Assembly (NCBI GenBank): GCA_026627065.1
Contig: JAPNUO010000005.1
Coordinates: 231,412-295,411, forward strand
DNA from: Bacillota bacterium
GTDB lineage: Bacteria; Bacillota; Sulfobacillia; Sulfobacillales; Sulfobacillaceae
Reading direction: 5' to 3'
Length of the DNA stretch: 64,000 nt
Each line of letters begins with the position of its first letter. The stretch's first letter is position 1. The position numbers were made by a program, and so were the translations under genes. The notes under the pieces were generated by a model that was not told where the DNA came from, did no database searches, and saw only the letters and a program-made list of their open reading frames with translations. Shown here in pieces: positions 42,045 to 50,861 of the stretch.

Positions 42045-43082
42045 TTAGGGATGCCGTCCCACCAGGGCTGCCAGGTAAAGGCCGATGGCGAGGGGGCCGG
42101 CGTGCGCCAGGATGCGGCGGGCGTGCGCGCCCGGAGGCCGACCGACCTTGGGGTCGGCGAGATAAAAGCCGAGGAGTCCCTGGGCAATAAAGGCGTGAAA
42201 GGTTCCGTCAGGCAGCGCTTTCGTTCGGATTTGCACTTGGCGGCTCAGCCAGCTTAGCCGGGCCGCAGCTTCGTCGAGGCTCCGGTAGTCACTCACAAAA
42301 TTGAGATCGCCCGCTTCGCGGTCTTCCTCCTGGTCCACAAAGTAATCCAGCAAGATATGCAGCGCGGCCAACCAGGGGAAATAAAGGCTAACCAGCGCAT
42401 TGGCTTGGGACAGATCGGGAGATGACTCGAGGGCGTGGTGCAACAACGCGAAGATGCCTAAGGTGGATCCGGCGGCGGCAGCCATTTCGCCCCACGACAA
42501 GCCGTATTGACGGGCGCCGTGTCGCGCGGCCCAGTCTGTCAGCAAGGGAACCCGCGTGTCTGGGGGCCCATGCTTAAAGACCTGAAGATCGATGTAACGC
42601 CGGGCAAAGGGTTCGACCCAGGGCTGGAGGGCGGAAAATCCGGGCAGGGATCCGAGGGCTGTTTGGCAGGCGCGCACCAGTTCGGCGATGTACCCGCCGT
42701 CGTCCTGGAACGGATGCAGTGCGTAATAGTCGCGAAGGGGCTCGTCAGGACGAACGGCAGCCAAGAGCGATTGGTGCAACAACCGCAAATTGGCGGGATC
42801 CCGCGAGGGCCCACGGTCCGTGACGGTGTCGAGGTAATCACAGAGGGTTTGATACGGAATGATGAAGCGGATGAGGCGCCCGTCCGGGTCGCGCGAGGGA
42901 ATCCCGTAAATGGCCCCCCCTTCGCAATGGAAGTGTTTTGTGGCGAGGGATGACAAGGCTTGGGCTCGGAGCTCCGGGTGGGGAATGTGGCGCGCCACCG
43001 CGCGCCAGAAGGTGAGAGCCTCTGCGACCGTGGGACGCACGTAGCGGAAATATTCCTGGCTCCAGCCGAGCGCGTGGCCCAT
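42045..43082 (-). CDS. ytpB: DUF2600 terpene cyclase-like protein (YtpB family)
   Basis: A 345-residue protein of the DUF2600 family. The Bacillus member YtpB makes sesquarterpenes (tetraprenyl-beta-curcumene) from a C35 diphosphate, with Asp-rich motifs unlike normal terpene synthases. Seen: CEGGAIYGIP, IPYQTLCDYLDTVTDRGPSR (DYLDxxxDR), LHPFQDDGGYIAELVRACQ and LHILLDYFVDQEEDREAGDL (LDxxxDQEED), all in the expected order. Such lipids alter membranes and spores. ATG 43082 follows AGGAGGGG. No partner prenyltransferase gene is in the window. Confidence 0.85.
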   Translation of the reverse strand: MGHALGWSQEYFRYVRPTVAEALTFWRAVARHIPHPELRAQALSSLATKHFHCEGGAIYGIPSRDPDGRLIRFIIPYQTLCDYLDTVTDRGPSRDPANLRLLHQSLLAAVRPDEPLRDYYALHPFQDDGGYIAELVRACQTALGSLPGFSALQPWVEPFARRYIDLQVFKHGPPDTRVPLLTDWAARHGARQYGLSWGEMAAAAGSTLGIFALLHHALESSPDLSQANALVSLYFPWLAALHILLDYFVDQEEDREAGDLNFVSDYRSLDEAAARLSWLSRQVQIRTKALPDGTFHAFIAQGLLGFYLADPKVGRPPGAHARRILAHAGPLAIGLYLAALVGRHP

Positions 43083-43238
43083 GGATATTTGCCCCTCCTG
43101 AAACACGGGATGTTATTGTCTATGTATGCAAGAACCCTGGGGATAGACCTGGGGCGACAAGGCGGACGGGCGCGGAATGGGCCATGTCGCCGCAGGGACG
43201 AAGTGCCGAGGATGCGCTTTTCAAGAGGGGGAATGGCA

Positions 43239-44297
43239 GTGGCCAGCATAGCCCTCGCCATGATTGTGCGAAACGAATCTCAGGTCATCGAGCGGTGTTT
43301 AAGAAGCGTTGTCCCCTACATCGACGCCTGGGTTGTCTCCGATACCGGGTCCACGGACGATACGCCCGAGCGGGTGCGCGCCGCCCTGCAGTCGTTGCCT
43401 GGCCGTTTGGTTCACCGCCCGTGGGTGAATTTCGGCGTCAACCGGACGGAACTGCTGGCGCTGGCCCGCGGCATGGCCGACTATCTCCTTTTGCTCGATG
43501 CCGACATGACGTTGGAGGGCGATCCCGACGCCAAACGGCACCTCACCGCGCCAGCGTATTATCTTCCCGTCGAGGACGGCACCCTGACCTATTGGATGCC
43601 GTACCTGGTGCGCGGCGACCTTCCTTGGCGCTATGAGGGCGTGACGCATGAGTATCTGGTGTGCGACGATCGGGTGGCCATCGAGCAATGGCCGTGGTTC
43701 AAAATCTTTCACCATGCCGACGGCGGGAGCCGGGCCGACAAGTGGACGCGCGACCTGGCGCTGCTCGAGGACGCCGTTGCCGCGAATCCCGGGGATGCGC
43801 GAAGCGTGTTCTACCTGGCCCAAACTTACCGCGATCTCGGCAAGACCCGCGAAGCCATTCGCGCTTACCAACGGCGCACGAGCCTTGGGGGATGGGCCGA
43901 AGAGCTCTTTTACGCGCAATACCAAGCGGGGGTGCTTTTGGCGGCAGACGACTGGGCCCGGGCCGTCGACGCGCTGTTAACCGCCTGGAGCTATCGTCCC
44001 ACCCGCGCCGAGCCATGGTACCACCTGGCGGTGGGATGGCGCCAACGGCAAGCGTGGCCGCTCGCCTACCTGGCGACCCGGCAGGGACTGGCGATTCCTG
44101 AGCCCCAGGATCTGCTCTTTGTCGAATCCTGGATTTATCGCTGGGGCCTCTGGTTTGAGCACAGCCTGGCGGCTTACTATACGGGGCACCTCGAGGAGGC
44201 CAGGGAAGCCAACGCGCGCGTTTTGGCGGAGCCGTCGGTGCCGGAGCCTTGGCGCTCGCAGGCCCGCGCCAATGAAGTCTGGTGGCGAGACGCTTGA
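43239..44297 (+). CDS. GT2-family glycosyltransferase with TPR tail
   Basis: A 352-residue protein. The first 180 residues are a GT-A domain: IALAMIVRNESQVIERCL, VVSDTGSTDDTPERV, YLLLLDADMTLEGD with the DxD motif. The rest is TPR-like helices (ARSVFYLAQTYRDLGKTREA and repeats). This fusion is common in Firmicutes for transfer onto peptides or wall polymers; acceptor unknown. GTG 43239 is 7 bases after GAGGGGG; ATG 43233 is only one base after it, so I prefer the GTG. Confidence 0.85.
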   Translation: MASIALAMIVRNESQVIERCLRSVVPYIDAWVVSDTGSTDDTPERVRAALQSLPGRLVHRPWVNFGVNRTELLALARGMADYLLLLDADMTLEGDPDAKRHLTAPAYYLPVEDGTLTYWMPYLVRGDLPWRYEGVTHEYLVCDDRVAIEQWPWFKIFHHADGGSRADKWTRDLALLEDAVAANPGDARSVFYLAQTYRDLGKTREAIRAYQRRTSLGGWAEELFYAQYQAGVLLAADDWARAVDALLTAWSYRPTRAEPWYHLAVGWRQRQAWPLAYLATRQGLAIPEPQDLLFVESWIYRWGLWFEHSLAAYYTGHLEEAREANARVLAEPSVPEPWRSQARANEVWWRDA

Positions 44298-44362
44298 CCG
44301 GTGCGGCCCGAGATACCGGGGCGGCCACGCTGAGGGATGGAGGGAAGGCCGCCATCAGGCGA

Positions 44363-44393
44363 GCGCGCCGGGCCTATATGCAGCCCGGCGCGC
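44363..44393. terminator. Strong GC hairpin between convergent genes
   Basis: GCGCGCCGGGC (44363-44373) pairs perfectly with GCCCGGCGCGC (44383-44393), loop of nine. No T-run follows on either strand, but the position between the ends of two convergent genes suggests a two-way stop or mRNA 3' protection. Confidence 0.6.
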
Positions 44394-44424
44394 GCCCGAA
44401 GCGGTGAGCGGTGCTGTTCCTTCG

Positions 44425-47400
44425 TTACCGGCGAGGTCGCGGCGGCAGCGGCCGGGGCCGGCGGCTAGGACGCTGGGCAAAGTCAGGCGTTAAGGGGGTG
44501 AACGTCTCCACGAGCCGCTGAATTTCTTCAATCGCCCGCTCCAGCTGCTCGTCAATGCCTTGCGCCTGGCCTTGGGGCGTTTCTTCGACCACGATGTCCG
44601 GGTCGGTGCCGTAATTTTCCACCGCTAAGCCGACATCCTGAAACCAAAAGGCGTCTTCGGGCTGGCTCGTGGTTCCCCAGTCTACCAGCGCATAGCGCGG
44701 ATTGATGCCGATTACCCCGCCCCAAGTGCGCACCCCGATCAGCGGCCCTAACCGCATCAGCTTGAAGGCGTGGCTAAAGATGTCGCCATCCGAGCCCGCA
44801 TGCTCATTGGTAATGGCCACCATGGGGCCGGCGGGGCTTTGATACGGGTACGGCTCAAGGTGTCCGTGGCGAAGGCGCGCAAAGGCAATGCGCCGCCGCT
44901 GCAGCACTTCCAGCAAGAGGGGCGACACGATACCGCCACCGTTGTAGCGGACGTCGATGATGAGCCCGTCGCGAAGGTATTCCGTCAGGTATCCGCGATG
45001 AAATTCGGCAAACCCCTGGACGCCCATGTTGGGAATGTGAATGTAGCCCACGCGGCCTTGGGTGCGCTCATGCACGTAGCGGCGGTTGTCGTCCACCCAC
45101 TCGCGGTACCGGGCCGGCAGTTCTGAGGCCAGCGGCTTGACGGTGACGGTGCGGCTTTCGCCGCCTTGGGTCGTCACCGTGACGCTGACCGGATGATTGG
45201 CCAGGTCGAGCAACCGGGCTCCCGGTGGCCGGTCGGGTCCCAGCGGTTGACCATTGATGGCCGTGATGATGTCGCCGGCCGCAATATTGGCGCCCGGTGT
45301 TAGCAAGGGCGACGTGCGGGCGGGGTCGGCGCTGTCGCCTTGGATGATGTGGGTAATTTCGTAGCCGTTCGCCGCGTCGTTCCACCGATAGCGCGCGCCC
45401 AGAAAACCGACTTTGTGCTGAGGCTCCGTCCGATAGTCGCCGCCGTATTCGTACGCATGGGACGATCCGAGTTCCCCTTGCATTTCCCACATCAGATCAG
45501 AGAACTCGCTGCGAGTCCGAATGCGCGGCAAGAGCTGCCGGTACCGCTGGTAGACCTCGTCCCAGTCGACGTCGGCCATGTCGGGCGTCCAAAACATTTC
45601 CCGCATCCAGCGCCACGCTTCCCGTTGCATTTGATACCATTCGGCCAGCGGTTCCACGACGACGGGAAAGCGGCTAAAGTCGACAATGCCGGTCTCTCGT
45701 CCAGGCTTCTCATCCTTGCCTTCGATTTTTTCCCCGGCCTTGATCACGCGGAGCTGCTGGCCCAAGCGCACAGCCATTACCCGCCGACTGGCCGACAGGC
45801 GGAAACTGGTGACGTGCTCGTGCAGCGTCTCTTCTTTGAGGTTGGTCAGGTCGTAGCGCACCAACTGCCACTCGGCCTGGGGCGGGCCCGACGACAGGCC
45901 GTCGCTCAGGTCGCTGGTGGGCTCCCGACGAGTCCAGTACACCACGCGGGGACCGGCAGCCAGCTGACCGTAGCGGGATTCGGCCACCGGAAAAGCGAGG
46001 ACGCGCTCCCGAATGTGGTCGAGATCGATGCGCGTCGTCGGGGGCTGGTCGGAGGGTTGAGGCTCTTTCGCGTCCTCGGCAACGACGGGGCGGGGCGCAG
46101 GAAGGAAGGGCGATGGCGTGTCTGCCGCCAGCGTGATGAGACAGGGGATGTCCCCCTTGGGAAAGCCTAAGTCGAACTTCATGCTGTCCCAAACGGGTTT
46201 GAAGACGCGTTGAGAGAGAAAGTAGAGATAGCGCCCTTCGGGATCGAATACCGGCTGTCGATCCGCCAAGATAGGGTCGGTAATCTGATGGGACACTTGG
46301 GTTTCCACGTTGTAGAGATAGAGCGGCGTGGCCATGGGCCCGGGCAAGGCGTAGGCGAGCCAGCGGCTGTCGGGCGCCCAGTCAAAGCCTTGAATGTGTC
46401 CGTGGATGGTTTCGGCCACCAGATGGGTGTCATAGCTGGAGAGGTTGATGAGCCAAAGCTGCTGCCGTTCGTTGGCCACGGCGAGCCATTGGCCGTCGGG
46501 GGAGGGTACCATCTCGGTCACGATGCCGACGTCGAAGGAGAGACGTTGGACCAATTCCGGCGTGTCGGCGGTGCGGAGCTCGATCCGGTCTTCGCCGTCT
46601 TCATCGGAGATGGTCGCAAGGCGCCCGTCGTCGTTGAGCAGGACGGATTTTCGGTACCGCACGCCCTGTAGCGTGCCGCGCTGGCGGACCGGCCCCTCAA
46701 AGGGAGCGCACTGGAAGAGCTTGCCGCGGGTGGTCACTAAGAGGGTCGATCCGCTGGGGGACAGCGTGTACTCCGACCAAAACTCCCGGGCGTCCACATG
46801 TTTTAAGGCGCGTTGAACCCCTTGGGAGTAAAAGGCGACGGCGATCTTCTCGACGGTGTCGGTGGACAGGTCGAGGCGGTAGAGGTCCCCTCCGCTTTGG
46901 TAGACCAGGGTGCGTCCGTCTGTGCTGGCATGGCGGACGTAATACTCGGCGTGATCGGTGTGCCGCCGAAGGTCGCTGCCGTCCGGCAGGATGGAGTAGA
47001 TGTTGGCATGATCCTCATGATCGCTGATGAAGTAAATGCGGTCCCCGATCCAGAGCGGATTGACCACGTTGCCATCGTCGAGCGCGAACTTCCGAAATGA
47101 CCCGGTGCCGTCGGCATCAATCCAGAGAACGCCGCGCGTGCCTCCCCGATAGCGTTTCCAGTAGGCCGAGTCGGTGGTGGGGCGGCCAAGCACGACACCG
47201 CGGTCGGGGCCAAAGGAAATCCACGAGGCACGGCCATAGGGCAGGGGTTCGGGTTCCTCCCCCTCGGGTGACACGGCGTAAAGAGAACGCCAGGCGAGAA
47301 AGGGGTGGCCGTAGTAGCTGGAAAAGACAATGCGCCCGTCGGGATGCCATCCTACCACCATGGCGCCGCTGGCCAAATATGTCAGCCGCCTGGCCGGTCC

Positions 47401-47625
47401 TCCTTCGCTCGGCATCAGGTACACTTCGCTGTCGCCTTCCTCTTTGCCGACGAAGGCGATCCATTGGCCGTCGGGGGAGAGTTGGGGACGGGTGGCGGAA
47501 CCGAGCCCCGTGGTGAGACGACGCGCGACACCGCCGGCCAACGGCACTGTCCACAAATCGTCTTCGGCAACAAAGACGACTGTTGCGCCGCGGACCGTGG
47601 GATAGCGGTAGTATCCTTGCTCCAC
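44425..47625 (-). CDS. tri: Tricorn protease
   Basis: A 1066-residue giant serine protease, matching the length of the tricorn family. The N-terminal half is a tandem of beta propellers (repeats such as PQLSPDGQWIAFVGKEEGD). Then comes a helical core domain with GELGSSHAYEYGGDY (catalytic His 723), a PDZ domain (LTPGANIAAGDIITAINGQP), and the second core domain with VAITNEHAGSDGDIFSHAFK (catalytic Ser 945) and VENYGTDPDIVVEETP (Glu). Tricorn trims 6-12 residue peptides from the proteasome or other proteases, and forms hexamers. No peptide-trimming factors are nearby. GTG 47625 follows AAAGGAG and removes a 43-residue extension without a ribosome site. Well known from Thermoplasma and actinomycetes, unusual in Bacillota. 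Confidence 0.92.
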   Translation of the reverse strand: MEQGYYRYPTVRGATVVFVAEDDLWTVPLAGGVARRLTTGLGSATRPQLSPDGQWIAFVGKEEGDSEVYLMPSEGGPARRLTYLASGAMVVGWHPDGRIVFSSYYGHPFLAWRSLYAVSPEGEEPEPLPYGRASWISFGPDRGVVLGRPTTDSAYWKRYRGGTRGVLWIDADGTGSFRKFALDDGNVVNPLWIGDRIYFISDHEDHANIYSILPDGSDLRRHTDHAEYYVRHASTDGRTLVYQSGGDLYRLDLSTDTVEKIAVAFYSQGVQRALKHVDAREFWSEYTLSPSGSTLLVTTRGKLFQCAPFEGPVRQRGTLQGVRYRKSVLLNDDGRLATISDEDGEDRIELRTADTPELVQRLSFDVGIVTEMVPSPDGQWLAVANERQQLWLINLSSYDTHLVAETIHGHIQGFDWAPDSRWLAYALPGPMATPLYLYNVETQVSHQITDPILADRQPVFDPEGRYLYFLSQRVFKPVWDSMKFDLGFPKGDIPCLITLAADTPSPFLPAPRPVVAEDAKEPQPSDQPPTTRIDLDHIRERVLAFPVAESRYGQLAAGPRVVYWTRREPTSDLSDGLSSGPPQAEWQLVRYDLTNLKEETLHEHVTSFRLSASRRVMAVRLGQQLRVIKAGEKIEGKDEKPGRETGIVDFSRFPVVVEPLAEWYQMQREAWRWMREMFWTPDMADVDWDEVYQRYRQLLPRIRTRSEFSDLMWEMQGELGSSHAYEYGGDYRTEPQHKVGFLGARYRWNDAANGYEITHIIQGDSADPARTSPLLTPGANIAAGDIITAINGQPLGPDRPPGARLLDLANHPVSVTVTTQGGESRTVTVKPLASELPARYREWVDDNRRYVHERTQGRVGYIHIPNMGVQGFAEFHRGYLTEYLRDGLIIDVRYNGGGIVSPLLLEVLQRRRIAFARLRHGHLEPYPYQSPAGPMVAITNEHAGSDGDIFSHAFKLMRLGPLIGVRTWGGVIGINPRYALVDWGTTSQPEDAFWFQDVGLAVENYGTDPDIVVEETPQGQAQGIDEQLERAIEEIQRLVETFTPLTPDFAQRPSRRPRPLPPRPRR

Positions 47626-47764
47626 CGTTTTTGCTCCTTTCGCTTTCGCTGTTTTGCCTGTAGGCCAAGTCAAAGTCACGTCAGATATGGCCAGTATAGA
47701 GAACTCTTGTCCTGGCTGCAATTTTGCCGGGCAGCGAGAGCGGCCCCCTTCCAAAATTCGGATG

Positions 47765-47773
47765 TGCTATAAT
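47765..47773 (+). promoter_or_regulatory. Extended -10 promoter of hemE-hemH
   Basis: TGCTATAAT: TG at 47765-47766, one base, then exact TATAAT (47768-47773). Predicted transcription start is near 47780, downstream of the only upstream in-frame start codon (TTG 47724). Confidence 0.65.
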
Positions 47774-47798
47774 TTCTTCCAACGCTAAGGGGGCGGGC

Positions 47799-48824
47799 AC
47801 GATCGAGAGCAGTCGATTTCTCAAAGCCTGTTGGGGAGAGCCCCACGACGCGGTACCCGTATGGTTTATGCGCCAGGCTGGGCGCTACCAACCTTCCTAC
47901 CGCGCCTTAAGAAGCCGCTACAGCATGTTAGAAATCGCGCGAACGCCGGAACTCATTCGCGATGTGACGGTCCGGCCTGTGGCGGAACTGGGCGTAGATG
48001 CCGCTATTATTTTTTCGGATATCATGATCCCCTTGGAATTTCTCGGGGTGTCGTTTGATATTGAAGAACACGTGGGGCCAAAAGTCTTTCAGCCCATTCG
48101 CGACGGCACCGCGGTGGCGCAGTTGATGCCGTTTCGCGGCGATGGGCCGGCTTTTGTCTACGAAGGCATTCAGTTAACGGTGGCGGAACTCGGCGCCATT
48201 CCGGTCATTGGCTTTGCGGGCGCGCCGTTTACCCTCGCAAGTTACTTGGCGGAAGGGGGCCCTTCTCGCACCTATCACTGGACTAAGCGCCTGATGTGGG
48301 CTGATCCTCCGGCCTTTCGGGCATTGATGGAGATGTTGGCTGAGATGGCGGGGGAATATCTTGCGCGCCAGGTGGCGGCGGGAGCGCGCGCCGTCCAGCT
48401 CTTTGACAGCTGGGCGGGCGCGCTGAGCGTGAGCGACTACACCCACTGGGTCTTGCCCCACGTGCGGACGGTGGTCCAGCGCTTGGCACCCCTGGGGGTA
48501 CCTATTATATACTTTGCGGTGGGTGCGTCGCATTTGCTGACCAGTGTTGCCGCAACCGGGGTGACGGTCCTCGGGGTGGACTGGCGGGCCGATTTGGCTG
48601 CAACGCGTCGACTGTTGGGCCCTCGCCCGGCATTGATGGGGAATTTGGATCCGCAACGGGTAGCCGTCAGCGCCGATATTGCGCTGGCCGGAACGGAAGA
48701 GATCTTGGCGCAGATGGCAGCGGATCCTCGGTACATCTTTAACTTGGGGCATGGAGTGCCGCAAGAGGCGGATCCATCGATACTTCAACAGATTGTGAGG
48801 CGAGTCCACGAATACGGAAGGTGA
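47799..48824 (+). CDS. hemE: Uroporphyrinogen decarboxylase, possible non-standard start
   Basis: About 341 residues. HemE removes four acetate carboxyls from uroporphyrinogen III. Seen: RFLKACWGEP then PVWFMRQAGRYQPSYRALRS with the active-site Arg residues, IIFSDIMIPLEFLGVSF with the catalytic Asp, IGFAGAPFTLASYLAEGGPS, VQLFDSWAGALS and FNLGHGVPQEADP. Homology begins at about 47805. The only codons after the promoter and the ribosome site (AAGGGGG, 47787-47793) and before the homology are ACG 47799 and ATC 47802; no ATG, GTG or TTG is in frame there. I give the ACG as start; a TTG at 47724 has no ribosome site. Followed 26 bases later by hemH. Confidence 0.9.
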   Translation, partial: TIESSRFLKACWGEPHDAVPVWFMRQAGRYQPSYRALRSRYSMLEIARTPELIRDVTVRPVAELGVDAAIIFSDIMIPLEFLGVSFDIEEHVGPKVFQPIRDGTAVAQLMPFRGDGPAFVYEGIQLTVAELGAIPVIGFAGAPFTLASYLAEGGPSRTYHWTKRLMWADPPAFRALMEMLAEMAGEYLARQVAAGARAVQLFDSWAGALSVSDYTHWVLPHVRTVVQRLAPLGVPIIYFAVGASHLLTSVAATGVTVLGVDWRADLAATRRLLGPRPALMGNLDPQRVAVSADIALAGTEEILAQMAADPRYIFNLGHGVPQEADPSILQQIVRRVHEYGR

Positions 48825-48850
48825 ACTCCGTTGGGGAGAAGGGATGACAG

Positions 48851-49783
48851 ATGACGCGCGCAGTGTTGCTGATGGCGTATGGCTCTCCATTAGGACCGGA
48901 GGATGTCGAGCGGTATTACACGCATATCCGCCACGGGCGGCCACCGTCGGAGGCGGAACTTCAGGAGCTGGCAGGGCGGTATGCGGCCATCGGCGGGGTG
49001 TCGCCGCTGGCTCAGATTACCGAGCGCCAGGCGGCGGCCTTGGAGGCCGAGCTTCGCCGGGGCAACACATCTTCTCCCCTTAAGGTATATCTGGGGCTTA
49101 AGCACAGTCCTCCCTTTATTGGCGATGCGGTGCGGCAGATGGCTGAAGACCGCGTAGAGGAAGCCGTGGCGCTGGTCTTGGCCCCCCATTACTCGGCGAT
49201 GAGCGTAGGCACCTATCTTGATGAGGCGGAAGGCGCTATTGAAGCGCTGGGTCGCCCGCTGGTGCTAAGGCCGGTCAAATCCTGGGCGCAGCATCCGGGG
49301 TTGATTGCCTTGCTGGCCGAACGCGTAACGGAAGCGTTTGGCCGCTTTTCGGCCAAAGAACGCGAGCACCTTCCGGTCATCTTTACCGCGCACAGTCTCC
49401 CGACGCGCATCGTGGCCGAGGGCGATCCCTATCCCCAAGAGCTTCAGAAAACGGGAGATTTAGTGGCGCAGCGGCTCGAACTGGCGGAATACACTTTTGC
49501 CTGGCAAAGCGCTGGGCGCACCCGCGAACCCTGGCTCAAGCCAGACATTCTGGAAAAGCTTACCATGATGGCCGAAAACGGATATCGGCAAGCTCTCGTC
49601 TGCCCGGCGGGGTTTGTGGCGGATCATCTGGAGGTCCTGTACGATTTAGACATCCAAGCCCAGCGCCATGCCCGGTCGCTCGGTCTGCACATGGAGCGCA
49701 CGCGGTCTTTCAATGACGATCCGGCGTTTATTGCCGTATTGGCCGACATTGTTCGCAGCGCCTGGGGCGAGGCGACCTCTTGA
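48851..49783 (+). CDS. hemH: Ferrochelatase (coproporphyrin type)
   Basis: A 310-residue ferrochelatase of the Gram-positive type: AVLLMAYGSPLGPEDVERYY, GLKHSPPFIGDAVRQM, VLAPHYSAMSVGTYLDEA, VIFTAHSLPTRIVAEGDPYP with the catalytic His, and CPAGFVADHLEVLYDLD with the catalytic Glu. In Firmicutes it inserts iron into coproporphyrin III. hemE-hemH here lacks hemY, the usual third gene, which must lie elsewhere or be replaced. No 2Fe-2S Cys cluster is evident at the C-terminus. Confidence 0.94.
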   Translation: MTRAVLLMAYGSPLGPEDVERYYTHIRHGRPPSEAELQELAGRYAAIGGVSPLAQITERQAAALEAELRRGNTSSPLKVYLGLKHSPPFIGDAVRQMAEDRVEEAVALVLAPHYSAMSVGTYLDEAEGAIEALGRPLVLRPVKSWAQHPGLIALLAERVTEAFGRFSAKEREHLPVIFTAHSLPTRIVAEGDPYPQELQKTGDLVAQRLELAEYTFAWQSAGRTREPWLKPDILEKLTMMAENGYRQALVCPAGFVADHLEVLYDLDIQAQRHARSLGLHMERTRSFNDDPAFIAVLADIVRSAWGEATS

Positions 49784-50117
49784 CGGCGGGACTGAGGGGG
49801 GCTTTCTTTCTACGCCTTAACCGTTAAGTGTTCGCGGTCGGCTTAGCCTGCTGCGCCGGGGTGGGCAGGGTAATGCTTTCGCAAGGTACAGTGCTGGCGC
49901 GCCCCCGTGAGCGGGGGACGTCGCGCTGGAGGCTTTTTCTTCCTCGCCTCAACGGCGATGTGGCGATGCCCCTACCGTATGGTTTTTTGAGGAGGGGCTT
50001 TTCGTTTTTGCGTACGTTTTAGCGCTGTTCCTGCCTTAGAGTGATATGGGGCCTTCCACGAGAGACTGTGCAGGCCCACCGATTCGCGGTGTGCGGGATA
50101 AAGGCAGGTGAGCAACG
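49784..50117 (+). other. Structured leader-like region before TauE/SafE gene
   Basis: No gene. Seen are a long GC hairpin (GCGCGCCCCCGTGAGCGGGG and the start of its 3' arm, about 49898-49933, with CCCCC/GGGGG and GCGCG/CGCGC pairings), followed by TTTTTCTT, then GCCCCT ... AGGGGC (about 49968-49999) followed by TTTTCGTTTTT, a terminator-like ending. The second one sits about 100 bases before the transporter start, so the region may stop hemH transcripts or act as an attenuator. No known riboswitch consensus is recognised. Confidence 0.5.
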
Positions 50118-50861
50118 GTGGAACCATGGGGACTCTTAACGCCGGAACATTTTGCGGCGGCTATGGGCATTGTTCTTTTCGCCTTTATCGTGCGCGGTTC
50201 GTTAGGATTCGGGTCGGGACTCATTTCCGTGTCCCTCTTGATTTGGTTTGTGCCAGTCAAGGAAGCCGTGCCGCTGGTGTACGCGATCGATACCCTCGGC
50301 AGCCTCTTGCTGGGGGCCTATGACTTTCGCCACATTGCCTGGTCAGAAATGCCAGCGCTATGGCCAGCGACCGTAGGCGGGCTTGTTCTGGGCGGTATGG
50401 TGTTGGCCAGCTTGTCGGCGCAACATCTAATGGCAATTCTTGGAATCTTTGTCCTGGCTTACGTGGCTTATGCGGCCACCGTGCAACCGAGCCGCCTCCC
50501 CCGGATTAGCCGATGGTTGGGCGCGCCGCTGGGGTTTTTGGGAGGCTTGATGGGAAGCTTGTACGGCGGCGGCGGGCCGTCCATCGTGGCCTACCTGCAA
50601 ATGCGCCACCTCAGTCCGCGCGCGTTCCGTGGGTCGTTTCAATTTATTGCCATGACGGATAGCGTGGTGCGCGGGATCCTCTACTGGGCGCTGGGATTCC
50701 TCACGTTACCGGTATTGCTGACCGCTGCCGCTCTATGGCCGGTGATGATGCTGGGTCTTTGGATTGGCCACCGAATTCACGTGGCGTTAAACCCCCGTCA
50801 GTTTCAGTACGCGGTGCTCGTGATGCTTGCGGCGGTCGGGTTAAAACTGGTGATTTTTTAA
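50118..50861 (+). CDS. TauE/SafE-family transporter (sulfite exporter type)
   Basis: A 247-residue membrane protein with about eight helices and the two-fold TauE/SafE repeat: LFAFIVRGSLGFGSGLISVS in the first half, APLGFLGGLMGSLYGGGGPS in the second (the GxxxGxxxG(G)P motif). Family members export sulfite, sulfoacetate or similar anions, or take part in sulfur metabolism; in a sulfur-oxidising relative sulfite export would make sense, but that depends on the organism guess. GTG 50118 start. Confidence 0.85.
   Translation: MEPWGLLTPEHFAAAMGIVLFAFIVRGSLGFGSGLISVSLLIWFVPVKEAVPLVYAIDTLGSLLLGAYDFRHIAWSEMPALWPATVGGLVLGGMVLASLSAQHLMAILGIFVLAYVAYAATVQPSRLPRISRWLGAPLGFLGGLMGSLYGGGGPSIVAYLQMRHLSPRAFRGSFQFIAMTDSVVRGILYWALGFLTLPVLLTAAALWPVMMLGLWIGHRIHVALNPRQFQYAVLVMLAAVGLKLVIF

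Noticed and set aside
45340..46170. Plus-strand open frame of 276 codons
   Set aside because: Antisense to the tricorn gene; no ribosome site and no family resemblance.
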